In this document: positions 33,957-43,651 of the stretch, piece by piece
How the letters are laid out: every line of letters starts with the position of its first letter
Numbering within the stretch: position 1 is the stretch's first letter
DNA from: Afipia sp.
GTDB taxonomy: Bacteria > Pseudomonadota > Alphaproteobacteria > Rhizobiales > Xanthobacteraceae
DNA length: 64,000 nt
Reading direction: 5' to 3'
NCBI GenBank assembly: GCA_024508675.1
Contig: JANINQ010000003.1
Span: forward strand, 1-64,000
The notes under the pieces: model-generated
Told to the model about the DNA's origin: nothing
Seen by the model: only the letters and a program-made list of their open reading frames with translations
Databases searched by the model: none
Program-made: the position numbers and the translations under genes

Positions 33957-34709
33957 TTAGCCCCGGCTTATCCTTGATTCCAGCTCGTGGCATCGCTCCT
34001 GAAGGCTCTTGAAGGAAGCCGTGATGTAGCTATCGAGGATGTTGGCTGGGATCGATAGGTTGTGCCGTAAGGACGGCTCCTCCGCGCGATAATAATATCG
34101 GTTCAATCCATCGAATAACGCAAAGCAGTAACCTGCATCAAAGAGCAAACCCTCCCAATCGAACCATGCGGGTTCATTGGTAATTGGTTTTAGGGATTCG
34201 ACCACCACCACGCGCGGGCGAAAAGCGCGCCACTCTGCGCTTTCAATGACGCCGCGCTCGCCGCCCTCGACGTCGATCTTTAGAAAATCGACATCCGGCG
34301 CGGCATATCGTGACGTGATTTCCGATAGCGGCATGACGTCGACTTCGATCTGCCGGATGCTGAAGTCGGAAATGGCATTGAACGATGCAAGTCTTTCGGT
34401 GGTTTCAACGAGCCCGGAAAGTCCTGAATCTCCGTGCTGCACGAATTGTGCTTTTCCGACTTTGGGGCCGACCGCGACTTTGAGGTTGATGTCCGCGGGC
34501 CGCTTTTCGGCCAGGCGGGCGTAATACAGATCAGTGGGCTCGATGTTTATTCCGCGCCAGCCATTCAGGTAAAAATGCTTTGTGACCGAGTCGATATCAG
34601 GGTCCCATGCACCGACGTCGATGTAGAATCCGGTCTGCTGTCCGGCAAACACTCTGTTGAGGATCACGTCCTCGGCATTCTGGGCATAGGAAACCATCGG
34701 TTCAGGCAT
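33957..34709 (-). CDS. FkbM-family methyltransferase
   Basis: The 250-residue protein has the FkbM pattern: YAQNAEDVILNRVF, FYIDVGAWDPD (SAM site), INIEPTD, and FLKIDVEGGE followed by VVVVES. These enzymes O-methylate sugars using S-adenosylmethionine, often at the chain end. In this locus it may methylate a rhamnose or fucose residue. It is on the minus strand while its neighbours are plus, which suggests separate control or later insertion. AGGATA precedes the ATG. Confidence 0.85.
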   Translation of the reverse strand: MPEPMVSYAQNAEDVILNRVFAGQQTGFYIDVGAWDPDIDSVTKHFYLNGWRGINIEPTDLYYARLAEKRPADINLKVAVGPKVGKAQFVQHGDSGLSGLVETTERLASFNAISDFSIRQIEVDVMPLSEITSRYAAPDVDFLKIDVEGGERGVIESAEWRAFRPRVVVVESLKPITNEPAWFDWEGLLFDAGYCFALFDGLNRYYYRAEEPSLRHNLSIPANILDSYITASFKSLQERCHELESRISRG

Positions 34710-34856
34710 CGGGTATCCTTGCTGCCTCTTGGCGAGAAAGATTGTGATTTACAGGCAGCTCTGGGCGGCAATTCAGCAGGAGGGATGTTGGACCTTGTAA
34801 ATACCTTCATGTTATCATTTGGTATCGGATTTTCTAGAAATGTTTGAGCTTTATCG

Positions 34857-36329
34857 ATGGCCCTTTGGATTGACGTGACCGATCTCTACCATTGGGGGCT
34901 GGGACATCTCACTGGAATTCAACGTACGTCAGCCAGCGTTCTATCGGAGTTGATGGCCGTGCGATCGGACGTTCGGCTTTTTGCTTTCGATCCCTCGGCG
35001 CAAACTCTTCGTGAGGTCGACGTTCGTTCCTTGCCGCGGGTGGTTCGACACCACATCGGTCTGGTGGAAAGCACTGCCCCCGGCGATCTTCAAGTGTCGG
35101 CAGTCGTGGGTGCCGCGCGTTCGTATACCTTGCGCGATGCTATCGTTCGAGCGCGCGTGTATTGGGGCCCAAAGCTGGGGTTTCTCAAGCCAACCATCCG
35201 GCGGCTCAGAGCTGCTTTCCTGCGCCAGAAAGGCAGATGGAAAAGCCGGGAGACGGTTGAAGCTGCGAGAGACTTTAAGCGCAGTGCGCGGCGTCTGCTC
35301 GCGTTGATCTGGAGAAACTCCACCGGTCGTCAGCGAACGGCGAAAATGATGTTGTCTGAAGTCAGGCCTGTCGAGCTAAAGACAGCGCTTTTTCAGCCCG
35401 GCGATGTATGCCTTGCATTGTCGGCAACGTGGGGATTTTCTCGCTATGGTGATGTGATCGCGGCGAACACGCATGCAAGCGGCGTGAAATGCGTCAGCAT
35501 GCTCTATGATTTGATCCCGACACTATTCCCGCAGTGGGTGCTGCCGGGTCAGTCGCAAATGATCACGCTGTGGGTTCGTCAGCAGATTGAGAACGCCGAA
35601 GTAATTCTGACGATCTCGGAGTTTCAGAAGAAGGAAATATCGAAATACATCGAAACCGACAGGCTGCCTCATCGGACGATCGAAGTTGTTCATTTGGGAG
35701 ATAATCCGAAGCTGATGGCAGCGGCGGGGACCTCGTTGCCTTTGCCGCGCTATGTGCCGGAGCGGCGCTTTGTGATCTGTGTTTCGACCCTGGATGTCAG
35801 GAAAAATCACGGACTGTTGTATCGGGTCTGGCAGCGTTTGATCGAGGAGCTGGGCGCCGACTGTCCCCAACTCGTTTTGATCGGTACGCCTCATCTGCAC
35901 GTTTCGGATTTTCTGCACCAGATCCGTCATGACAGGTCCGTAAACAGGGTTATCGTACATCTGCCTGATGTCGCAGACGAGGAGCTTGCCTGGTATTACC
36001 GAAATTGCGCGTTCACCATCTATCCTTCGATTTATGAAGGGTGGGGTCTTCCCATCTCGGAAAGCCTGTCTCTCGGTCGATACTGTATTGCTGCAAACAG
36101 GACGTCGCTGCCCGAAGCCGGGGGTGATCTTGTCGACTATTTTGATCCGTTTGATTTTGCGGGCTGTTACCAGCTTGTTCGCAGGGCGATTGCCGATCCG
36201 GACTATGTCAGGACGTGCGAGGAGCGGATAAGGGCGAACTATGTGCCCCATACATGGGCGATGACCGCGGCGCATATTTCAGGCATCGTGGATCGGCTTA
36301 GCAGCGCGGATCGACAAAACGTCGTTTGA
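34857..36329 (+). CDS. Family 4 glycosyltransferase, long N-terminal half
   Basis: A 490-residue GT-B enzyme. The N-terminal half (1-290) is longer than usual, with a basic insert around residues 110-165. The C-terminal half contains FVICVSTLDVRKNHGLLYRVW and the donor-site segment YPSIYEGWGLPISESLSLG. VSMLYDLIPTLFP near residue 220 recalls mannosyltransferases that work on glycan chains. The donor sugar cannot be told. It starts 147 bases from the divergent FkbM gene. Confidence 0.85.
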   Translation: MALWIDVTDLYHWGLGHLTGIQRTSASVLSELMAVRSDVRLFAFDPSAQTLREVDVRSLPRVVRHHIGLVESTAPGDLQVSAVVGAARSYTLRDAIVRARVYWGPKLGFLKPTIRRLRAAFLRQKGRWKSRETVEAARDFKRSARRLLALIWRNSTGRQRTAKMMLSEVRPVELKTALFQPGDVCLALSATWGFSRYGDVIAANTHASGVKCVSMLYDLIPTLFPQWVLPGQSQMITLWVRQQIENAEVILTISEFQKKEISKYIETDRLPHRTIEVVHLGDNPKLMAAAGTSLPLPRYVPERRFVICVSTLDVRKNHGLLYRVWQRLIEELGADCPQLVLIGTPHLHVSDFLHQIRHDRSVNRVIVHLPDVADEELAWYYRNCAFTIYPSIYEGWGLPISESLSLGRYCIAANRTSLPEAGGDLVDYFDPFDFAGCYQLVRRAIADPDYVRTCEERIRANYVPHTWAMTAAHISGIVDRLSSADRQNVV

Positions 36330-36423
36330 CGACCTGCTCGGGTCGCTTGTTTTTAACGGATACCCGCTAATCTATTCTCGGTTGTTTTTGTAGATATTCG
36401 GTGACGGCAGAGTTTGTCACGCA

Positions 36424-37632
36424 ATGCATGTAGGTTTTGAATCCAGCATCCTGAACCGCTCGATGACGGGCGTCGCAAATTATACGTTCAATATAGTTCG
36501 CTGTGCGATGGAGCTTGAGCCGGGCCTTCGCTTTGCGGGATTTCGCGACCTTGATTGGCACGCGTTCAGTCTGGCGGATGCACGGGAGATCAGCCGCTTG
36601 CATGACAAGCAGGGTGATAGCCCCAAATCCACCAGAATGTCTGCGGGACGTCTCAGCAGCCGTATCCTCGATAGGGCAGCCCGGTTGCCTGGTTCACGCG
36701 TGGCCGCGGCTATGTATCGCGCAACTCGGCGACAGCGGTTTGCGGTGTCCGTACGGGGGCAATCTCTCGATCTGTTTCACGCATTTAATTTCCGTCCTCT
36801 GGCGGACCCGGGAGTGCCGACGCTTCCCGTGATCTATGATCTTTCGACATTCCGGCATCCGGAGTTTCATCCCCGGGATCGGGTTAAATGGCTCGAGCCG
36901 CTACGTGCATTCGTCGCGCAGGCACCTCTGGTGCATACGATCTCGGATTTCAGCAAGCGCGAGATCGCGGATGTCTTTGGCTATCCTCCAGCGCAGATCG
37001 TCGTGGCGCCGCCGGCTGCATCAGTTCTGTTTGTTCCGCTCGGCATCGCGAAAACGCAACCCGTTCTCGATGTCTTTGATCTAAAATACGGAGAGTTTTT
37101 CCTGGTCGTAGGGACGCACGAACCTCGGAAGAACATTCGAACCGCGATCCTTGCGTATGAACGATTGCCGCTTGCAGCGCGCATGCGCTACCCGTTGGTG
37201 CTGGCTGGCGGGAAGGGATGGGGCGATCTCGATCTGCCTTCACAGACCGAAAGCCTCATCAGGGAAGGGACAGTCCGGTTTGTTCATGGCGCGGCCGACC
37301 CGGAACTGCGCAATCTCTATGAGGGCGCGCGCCTGCTGCTCTCTCCGTCTGTATACGAGGGGTTTGGCATGCCTGTCGTTGAGGCTCTGGCCTGCGGGAC
37401 GCCGGTGGCGCATAGCGCCGGGACGTCGATGGACGAGATTTCAGGCACCTTGGGCACGCGCGTGAGCGCCCTGGATGTGGAAGGGTGGAGTGCCGTGCTC
37501 AGGGACGCGCTCGAAAGCAATCAACACACTGATCCTGTGCGCCGCGCGGCGCGGATCGCACGCGCAGGTCAGTTCGACTGGCGGCATAGTGCTGGCCTCG
37601 TGATCGATGCTTACCGGCGCATCCTGAGTTGA
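36424..37632 (+). CDS. Family 4 glycosyltransferase
   Basis: The 402-residue enzyme has the WbdA/MtfB-like layout: an N-terminal SMTGVANYT glycine turn, VIYDLSTFRHPEF, HTISDFSKREIADVF, and the C-terminal FFLVVGTHEPRKNI plus SVYEGFGMPVVEALACG. These are typical of mannosyl- or rhamnosyltransferases in O-antigen assembly. It follows the 490-residue enzyme on the same strand with a 94-base gap, and the two may be cotranscribed. No good ribosome binding site is visible. Confidence 0.85.
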   Translation: MHVGFESSILNRSMTGVANYTFNIVRCAMELEPGLRFAGFRDLDWHAFSLADAREISRLHDKQGDSPKSTRMSAGRLSSRILDRAARLPGSRVAAAMYRATRRQRFAVSVRGQSLDLFHAFNFRPLADPGVPTLPVIYDLSTFRHPEFHPRDRVKWLEPLRAFVAQAPLVHTISDFSKREIADVFGYPPAQIVVAPPAASVLFVPLGIAKTQPVLDVFDLKYGEFFLVVGTHEPRKNIRTAILAYERLPLAARMRYPLVLAGGKGWGDLDLPSQTESLIREGTVRFVHGAADPELRNLYEGARLLLSPSVYEGFGMPVVEALACGTPVAHSAGTSMDEISGTLGTRVSALDVEGWSAVLRDALESNQHTDPVRRAARIARAGQFDWRHSAGLVIDAYRRILS

Positions 37633-37818
37633 CAGCATGCGGTGACGGCATCGACATCAGCGCGGCACTATTGAAATGATACGGAAATGAGATTTGCTTT
37701 CAGGTCCACGTTTGTCTCCGCGGGCTGAAAACCTTCCGGAGATATTCCGAACATTGACCCGCCGGGGAATAGTCGGATAGGGCTTGGATTCTGCTGCAAC
37801 TGATGAGATGTCGCCGCC

Positions 37819-39315
37819 ATGGCCTCGCTTCTCGATAGATGGCTTGATGGCGTAGAGGAGGGCTGGGGCATCCCGCTCTTGCTGGCGATCTTTGTGGTCC
37901 TGTGGACCGCCTTTCTCGCGCTTGCGTATCAGAACGCCGATCTTCATCCCGATGTCATCGAGGCCTGGACTATCGGGCGGACTTTGGACTGGAGCGGCGC
38001 GAAGCATCCACCGCTGATGGGTTGGGTGACGCATATCTGGACGCTGCTGTTTCCGGTGCGCGACTGGTCCTTTCACCTGCTGGCGATGGTCAATTCCGCG
38101 CTTGCGCTCTGGGTCGTTGATCTCACCGCGCGCCAGTTTGTGAGCGGCGACAAGCGCGCCATTATCCTGCTGCTCCTGATGCTGCTGCCGGTCTATCAGT
38201 TTCAGGCGCAGCGCTTTAACGCGAACTCGGTTTTGTTCGCGGTCTGGCCGTTGGCGATCTACTGTTTCCTGCGATCGTTCGAGGCCCGAAGCGCTGTATG
38301 GGCGGTCGCTGCCGGTCTGGCAGGGGCGCTGGCGATCCTCGGGAAGTATTACTCTGCGTTCCTGATTGTCGGGTTTGTTTTTGCGGCAATCTGCCATCCC
38401 GACCGCCGGACGTATTTCACTTCGGCCGCTCCGTGGGTTTCAGCCGTGGCCGGAATGGCTTTGCTGGCGCCTCATGCCCACTGGATGCTCACCTCGGGAA
38501 CGAGCCCGCTGGGCTATGCTCTGGCTGTTCATGGCGGTCTGACTGCAGGACGTGCCCTGACCTCCAGCCTGTTTTTTCTGCTCGCACTGGCAGCCACGCT
38601 GGCGCTTCCGATAGTGGTATGGGCCGTGATGATCCGGACGCGGATCGGAGTTTATCTGAAGGCCCTCAGGCCGGTGGATTCCGGACTGTATTTGCTGCTG
38701 CTGATCGCTGTCGGCGCCATCATGGCCCCGCCGCTTGCAAGTCTTGCGCTCAGGAGTTCGCTGACCGCGGTATGGGCCGCACCGGGACTGTTCCTCTTTG
38801 TGCTGGTCGCGGTCTGCTCCGTCCGGTTTGCGGTGGATCGGGGAGAGACGCGAAGGCTGGCTGCGGGCATTCTTGCACTGACCTTGGTTGCAGTGTTGCT
38901 TGCTCCGGCCCACGCTTGGTACCGCAATGGCCATCCCTTTAGCGAGGGCCGGAACTATTACAGTCTTGCTGCTGCGGAGGTGATGCAGCGCTGGCGGCAA
39001 ACATCTCCAAATCCGCTCCGGACGGTCAGCGGAGACAAGCTGGCGATGGCGCTGGCATTCTATTCTCCGGACCATCCGGCCTTCGTGGTGCCGTTCAATC
39101 AGGAATATGTCTGGCAAATGCCGTCGGAGACAGCGCTGCGAGGTGGATGGGCAACCATGTGCCTGCCGGATGAGGAAACCTGCCTGATCTGGCTGAAGCA
39201 GATTGCAGCCGCTGCACCGGGGGCGACCAGTTTTGATTTCGTTGTCACGCCACGGTTTCTTGGCGAGGCGGGCGTTCCGGCGCGGATTGTCGCGCTTCTC
39301 GTGCCGCCGCGTTGA
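37819..39315 (+). CDS. ArnT/GT39-type membrane glycosyltransferase
   Basis: The 498-residue protein has about 11-12 predicted membrane helices. The first periplasmic loop holds LHPDVIEAWTIGR with the acidic residue used by GT-C enzymes, then SGAKHPPLMGWV. Such enzymes use polyprenyl-phosphate sugars as donors and act in the periplasm, for example to decorate lipid A or a glycan. The C-terminal domain (about 370-498) is soluble and periplasmic. The substrate is unknown; placement at the end of the O-antigen locus suggests LPS decoration. Confidence 0.8.
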   Translation: MASLLDRWLDGVEEGWGIPLLLAIFVVLWTAFLALAYQNADLHPDVIEAWTIGRTLDWSGAKHPPLMGWVTHIWTLLFPVRDWSFHLLAMVNSALALWVVDLTARQFVSGDKRAIILLLLMLLPVYQFQAQRFNANSVLFAVWPLAIYCFLRSFEARSAVWAVAAGLAGALAILGKYYSAFLIVGFVFAAICHPDRRTYFTSAAPWVSAVAGMALLAPHAHWMLTSGTSPLGYALAVHGGLTAGRALTSSLFFLLALAATLALPIVVWAVMIRTRIGVYLKALRPVDSGLYLLLLIAVGAIMAPPLASLALRSSLTAVWAAPGLFLFVLVAVCSVRFAVDRGETRRLAAGILALTLVAVLLAPAHAWYRNGHPFSEGRNYYSLAAAEVMQRWRQTSPNPLRTVSGDKLAMALAFYSPDHPAFVVPFNQEYVWQMPSETALRGGWATMCLPDEETCLIWLKQIAAAAPGATSFDFVVTPRFLGEAGVPARIVALLVPPR

Positions 39316-39324
39316 TCAGAAATG

Positions 39325-39849
39325 TCAGGCTGCCCGGGTTTTGGACCGCGCGGTCTTTGCCTTTGCGGTCTTGGCGGGCTTCGGTGAATCGATTTTCGGA
39401 CGCGCGCCGGGTCCGGGATGAACATGCACCTCCTTGGCCAGCAGCGGCTCTCCGCATTCGGAACAGACCGTCACGGGATTGAAGATGTGCCCGCATTTCT
39501 GATGCTCATGAAGCAGCGGCCGGCCGCGCTCGTCCACCATGTGGATATCGCCCCAGTGCACGATGGCCATCATGATCGGGTAAAGGTCGAGCCCCTTCTG
39601 GGTCAGGATATATTCGTGGCGCTTGGGAGATTCCTGATAGGCGACCCGCCGCAGGACGCCGAGGCGGACCAGCTTCTTCAGGCGTTCGGCGAGAAGGTGG
39701 CGGGTGATGCCGAGTGCGGACTGGAAGGCTTCGAACCGGCGGGTACGCAGAAAGCACTCTCGCAGGATGAGAAGGCTCCAGCGGTCGCCAATGACGCCGA
39801 TGGTGCGGGCCATGGAACACGGCTCTTCTTCAAGTTCATCCCATCTCAT
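39325..39849 (-). CDS. HxlR-family transcriptional regulator
   Basis: The 174-residue protein has the HxlR winged helix: CSMARTIGVIGDRWSLLILRECF, then LGITRHLLAERLKKL (recognition helix) and RHEYILTQKG (wing). A C-terminal extension bears HEHQKCGHIF and CSECGEPL, which could bind zinc, then a Lys/Ala/Thr-rich tail. HxlR proteins are usually dimeric repressors sensing small molecules. It is divergent from the catabolic genes, and the palindrome at 39990-40006 is a candidate operator. Confidence 0.9.
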   Translation of the reverse strand: MRWDELEEEPCSMARTIGVIGDRWSLLILRECFLRTRRFEAFQSALGITRHLLAERLKKLVRLGVLRRVAYQESPKRHEYILTQKGLDLYPIMMAIVHWGDIHMVDERGRPLLHEHQKCGHIFNPVTVCSECGEPLLAKEVHVHPGPGARPKIDSPKPAKTAKAKTARSKTRAA

Positions 39850-39984
39850 GGTCGTCTCCGGTTCGCAGCAGATCGTTGGATATGACTATAACCTGCGGAT
39901 ATACCATTCTAAATAGGCACTGAGTTGGACAAAAGTCCTATTTGGGGCACACGCGGAAAACTCGAGCCCAAAGGTCTGCGTGAA

Positions 39985-40013
39985 TTGACAGTTCAATTTT
40001 AGAACTCTATGAA
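39985..40013 (+). promoter_or_regulatory. Promoter of the isomerase operon with an embedded palindrome
   Basis: TTGACA (39985-39990) and TATGAA (40008-40013) are 17 bases apart. The palindrome AGTTC-N7-GAACT (39990-40006) fills the spacer exactly, so a bound dimer would block RNA polymerase. A further inverted repeat, AAATAGG...CCTATTT, lies at 39911-39943 nearer the HxlR gene. Confidence 0.6.
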
Positions 40014-40085
40014 GAGTCAATCGCTCCGGACAAGGGCGTCGGCTTAAAATACGCCTGTTCAAGAGCGGCAAAAGGAGGAAAAGCG

Positions 40086-40724
40086 GTGGCAAGTCCCTTG
40101 AAGGTCGAGTTTCAGTTCGATTTCGGCAGTCCAAATGCCTATCTGGCGGAATACGCAATTCCGGGTATTGAACAGCGCACCGGCGTTAAATTCGAATATG
40201 TGCCGGTCCTCCTCGGCGGCATCTACAAGGCGACCAACAACATGTCGCCGTTCGATTCGCTGCGCGGCATCAAGAACAAGCCCGAATACAATGCACTGGA
40301 AACCCAGCGGTTCATCCGCCGGCACAACATCACCAGGTTCAAGCCGAACCCGTTCTTCCCGGTAAATACGCTGATGCTGATGCGCGGCGCGTGGGCGGCG
40401 CAGTTCGAAGGCGTGTTTGAACCGTATTTCCGCGCGGCCTACCACCATATGTGGGAAGAGCCGAAGAAAATGGATGACGTCGAAACCTTCCGCAAGGCGT
40501 TCATCTCATCGGGCATCGACATCGACAAGCTGATTGCGCGCGCGCAGCAGGACGATGTGAAGAAAAAGCTGATCGAGGTCACGACCGACGCGGTCAACCG
40601 CGGTGTTTTCGGGTCGCCGACTTTCTTCGTCGGGACGGAAATGTTTTTCGGCAAGGACCAGCTGCGCGATGTCGAGGAATCGATTGTCGAGCAGCTTGGA
40701 AGCGCAAAGACAAAATCAGCCTGA
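40086..40724 (+). CDS. 2-Hydroxychromene-2-carboxylate isomerase-type protein (DsbA-fold, GST kappa)
   Basis: The 212-residue protein opens with VEFQFDFGSPNAYLAE, where Ser15 is in the position of the glutathione-activating Ser of HCCA isomerases. Two further marks are the thioredoxin-fold C-terminal end with GVFGSPTFFVGTEMFFG and a DQL helix. The family isomerises aromatic ring-cleavage products with glutathione, but is also used in other catabolic pathways. GTG follows a strong AAAGGAGG. It heads the operon that continues with the CoA transferase. Confidence 0.85.
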   Translation: MASPLKVEFQFDFGSPNAYLAEYAIPGIEQRTGVKFEYVPVLLGGIYKATNNMSPFDSLRGIKNKPEYNALETQRFIRRHNITRFKPNPFFPVNTLMLMRGAWAAQFEGVFEPYFRAAYHHMWEEPKKMDDVETFRKAFISSGIDIDKLIARAQQDDVKKKLIEVTTDAVNRGVFGSPTFFVGTEMFFGKDQLRDVEESIVEQLGSAKTKSA

Positions 40725-40806
40725 CGCAAGATGACCGCTCCGGATGCGTCCGCGCCCGGAGCGTACTGGCAGGAAAATTCGTCGCGGCATTATAGGAAAG
40801 AAGCAA

Positions 40807-42006
40807 ATGGCCGGTCCTCTGAGTGGCGTGCGCGTTCTTGATCTGACGGCGGTGGTCTCTGGTCCTTATGCGACGATGTTTCTGGCGGATCAGGGCGCGG
40901 ACGTTCTGAAGATCGAGCCGATCAGCGGCGACGGTACACGCCGCAGCCGGACGCTGATCGATGCGGCGGGTGAGTTCTCCGCGCTGTTCGTGTCGTGCAA
41001 CCGCGGCAAACGCTCGCTGTCGATTGACATCAAGAGCGAGGCGGGCCGCGAGGTGCTGGCCAGGCTTGCTGCTCAGGCGGACGTGCTGGTGCAGAACTTC
41101 CGCCCCGGAACGATGGAGCGCCTCGGGCTGGGCCACGAGGAATTGCGCAAGAAGTATCCGCGGCTGATCTATGTCTCGATCAGCGGAGTGGGCGACTCCG
41201 GTCCCTACGTCAAAAAGCGTGTTTACGATCCGATCGTCCAGGCGCTGTCAGGTTTTGCGGATATCCAGTCGCAGCCAGTCACCAACCGGCCGCAGATGAT
41301 CCGCACCATTGTTTGCGACAAGACAACCTCTGTCTTCACTGCGCAGGCGGTATCCTCGGCACTCTATGCGCGCGAGAAGACAGGCAGGGGCGATCACATC
41401 CAGGTGGCGATGCTGGACGCTATGATCTCGTATCTGTGGCCGGAAGGCATGATGCAATACACCGTGGTGGGGCAGGAGTCCTCCACCATGGACCCGAACG
41501 ACCGTCCGGATCTCGTCTTCAAGACCCTCGACGGCTATATCACCGCCGGCACCATCTCGGATTCCGAGTGGCAGGGCTTCTGCAGGGCGACCGGCGATCC
41601 GGCGCTGGCCAAGGATGAGCGCTTCGCCACGCCAAGCGCCCGGTTCGTCAATGCAACGGCCCGCATCAACACGATGCAGGAGTATATCAGCAGGCATACC
41701 ACGGCGGAGTGGCTGGAGCGGCTCGACAGGAACGACGTCCCGTGTTCGCCAATCCTGCGGCGTGGTGAGATCATCGGCAACGAGCAGGTGGTGGCGCGGG
41801 GCTTGATCGAAGAGATCGAGCAGCCGACGGTGGGCCGGGTGCGGCAGCCGAAACCCGCAGCGATCTTCGAAGTCAACAAGGCATCGATCGGCGGTCCGGC
41901 GCCGCGCGTCGGTGAGCATTCGCGCGCGGTGCTGCGCGATCTCGGCTACAGCGACAGCGCTATCGATGCAATGGTCGCCAGCAAGGCTGTGCGCGTCGCA
42001 AGCTGA
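40807..42006 (+). CDS. Family III CoA transferase (CaiB/BaiF type)
   Basis: The 399-residue enzyme moves CoA between carboxylic acids. Its N-terminus LSGVRVLDLTAVVSGPYATM, GADVLKIEP and the NRGKRSLSIDIKSE segment are typical, and the Asp in IVCDKTTS aligns with the catalytic aspartate that forms the acyl-CoA intermediate. The position fits activation of the pathway's acid at the expense of another CoA ester. I start at the ATG at 40807, close behind AGGAAAGAAG. It lies 82 bases after the isomerase gene. Confidence 0.9.
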   Translation: MAGPLSGVRVLDLTAVVSGPYATMFLADQGADVLKIEPISGDGTRRSRTLIDAAGEFSALFVSCNRGKRSLSIDIKSEAGREVLARLAAQADVLVQNFRPGTMERLGLGHEELRKKYPRLIYVSISGVGDSGPYVKKRVYDPIVQALSGFADIQSQPVTNRPQMIRTIVCDKTTSVFTAQAVSSALYAREKTGRGDHIQVAMLDAMISYLWPEGMMQYTVVGQESSTMDPNDRPDLVFKTLDGYITAGTISDSEWQGFCRATGDPALAKDERFATPSARFVNATARINTMQEYISRHTTAEWLERLDRNDVPCSPILRRGEIIGNEQVVARGLIEEIEQPTVGRVRQPKPAAIFEVNKASIGGPAPRVGEHSRAVLRDLGYSDSAIDAMVASKAVRVAS

Positions 42007-42075
42007 TCTTGTTCAGCGAAAGCCGGATAATCCAGCACCGTCTCCGATTAGTGAGACGGTGCTGCTCCTGACCGA

Positions 42076-42756
42076 TCAGGCGACGGCAGGCCGTTTCACC
42101 GGTTTCCCGGGAGCGGGTGGAATGTTCGCAGCATTGCCGGTTAGATAGCCAGGCCGCGTCTTGATGCGCGCAAGGTAGGGCTGGGCGTTGTCGCAAATGC
42201 CAACGCCATATGCGATGGCCCATTCGAGGCACGTGGTCAGCAGAATGTCGGCGCTGGTGAACTGGTCGCCCATCAAGAAGGTCCGGCCATCATCGAGCGC
42301 AACTTCGACATGGCGCAGTTGCTCGCGGAAATACTCGCCGGCCTTCGCCGTGACCTCCGGAGCGACACCATAAATGTGCCCGAGCGCGTCGGCGCTGTGG
42401 CGGCGCATGACGTAGAGGCTGGTCGAGTCGAGCTCCGTCACGATGAAGAAGCACCACTCCAGCCATTTGGCGTAAGCCTGCTTGTCATCCGGAATCAGCG
42501 ATTTGTCCCGGGTACCGTAGGTGCGCGCGAGATAAGCGACGATGGCCGCGCTTTCGCCGATGGAGAAGTCGCCGTCCTGCAGCATCGGGACTTTCTGGCG
42601 CGGATTGAGTCTGGTGTATTCGGCCGTCTTGGTTTCGCCGGTGCGGGGGCCGATGGCATAGGTCGTGTATTTCAGGCCAAGCTCCGCCATGGCCCAATGC
42701 GGCCGGACGGTGCGGCTTGTTCCCACGCCCCAAAGGGTCAGGTCCGGGTTTGCCAT
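42076..42756 (-). CDS. Glutathione S-transferase-like protein
   Basis: The 226-residue protein has an N-terminal thioredoxin-like domain (LTLWGVGTSRTVRPHWAMAELGL, QKVPMLQDGDFSIGESAAIVAYLA) with Ser/Thr and the Glu-Ser motif that hold glutathione, and a helical C-terminal domain with FLMGDQFTSADILLTTCL. The start is ATG 42756, one base after the SDR stop; the frame is open further upstream but overlaps the SDR gene. A glutathione pathway step together with the HCCA-type isomerase is possible. Confidence 0.85.
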   Translation of the reverse strand: MANPDLTLWGVGTSRTVRPHWAMAELGLKYTTYAIGPRTGETKTAEYTRLNPRQKVPMLQDGDFSIGESAAIVAYLARTYGTRDKSLIPDDKQAYAKWLEWCFFIVTELDSTSLYVMRRHSADALGHIYGVAPEVTAKAGEYFREQLRHVEVALDDGRTFLMGDQFTSADILLTTCLEWAIAYGVGICDNAQPYLARIKTRPGYLTGNAANIPPAPGKPVKRPAVA

Positions 42757-42757
42757 C

Positions 42758-43513
42758 TCACCATGTCTCCACGGATGGCCGCAAATCCAGCTCGTGGGTC
42801 CAGCCATCGCGTTTCTGATGATGTGCGAACCAGTAGGCGTCGGCAATGGACTCCGTCTTGGTCAGGCTGTCCGCAGGAATGTCGCTGGCCTCAATGCCCT
42901 TGGCTGCCTTCATTCGCTGATGAATTGCTTCACTGTCGACCGCCGCATCGATCAGCAGATGGACCACATGGATGTTCTTTGGTCCGAGTTCGCGCGCCAT
43001 TGACTGCGCCACGGCGCGAAGGGCGAACTTCGCCGACGCGAAGGCTGCGAAACCTTTTCCGCCGCGCACGCTCGCCGTCGCGCCGGTGAACAAGATGGTG
43101 CCATGGCCGCGAGGGACCATGTATTTCGCCGCTTCGCGTCCGACCAGGAAGCCGCCTAAGCAGGCCAGTTCCCACGCCTTGAAGAACAGCTTCTCGGTGG
43201 TTTCCAGCAGAGGCTTGTTGACGTTCGACCCGGCGTTATAGAGGCATACCTCAATGGGGCCGATTTCTTTCTCGATCCGTGCGAACATGGCTTGCACGTC
43301 GGCTTCCTGACGGGCATCGACGCTGATGGCGTGGACTTCGTGTCCTTCCGCTTTCATCTCATCGACCAGCCCTTGGGATTTTGCCGCTTCGCGACGCGCG
43401 ACGCAGACCTTGTAGCCGCCACGCGCGAACCGCCGCGCGACCGCTGCGCCGATGGCGTCGCCTGCGCCGACCAATACAACCACGCCTTTGCCCTGAGCCA
43501 CGTCGTCCTCCAA
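42758..43513 (-). CDS. SDR with Phe instead of the catalytic Tyr
   Basis: The 251-residue SDR starts with VVVLVGAGDAIG, an incomplete glycine motif, and in the active site has AFASAK, so Phe158 replaces the usual Tyr while Lys162 is kept. I recall this from the SDR_c10-like subgroup. Without the Tyr normal dehydrogenase chemistry is doubtful. The enzyme may act in a CoA-pathway step or bind a ligand. It is first of the SDR-GST pair and resembles the product of 45354-46097. Confidence 0.85.
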   Translation of the reverse strand: MEDDVAQGKGVVVLVGAGDAIGAAVARRFARGGYKVCVARREAAKSQGLVDEMKAEGHEVHAISVDARQEADVQAMFARIEKEIGPIEVCLYNAGSNVNKPLLETTEKLFFKAWELACLGGFLVGREAAKYMVPRGHGTILFTGATASVRGGKGFAAFASAKFALRAVAQSMARELGPKNIHVVHLLIDAAVDSEAIHQRMKAAKGIEASDIPADSLTKTESIADAYWFAHHQKRDGWTHELDLRPSVETW

Positions 43514-43651
43514 TGGGTTCTTATTTGGTACTTAATTGATAGTTGGCTTGGATGACGTTGTAAACGGCTTTCAGGAAGTTGCTTTCAAGTATCAAGAACT
43601 GAAGTTTTGGACTCGAAACACACATATGTGGGCTGCGTCCGGTTAATCCAA

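Noticed and set aside
37657-38397. A 246-codon open frame on the minus strand.
   Set aside because: Very rich in Arg, Gln and Lys, opposite the membrane glycosyltransferase: a shadow of its codon bias.
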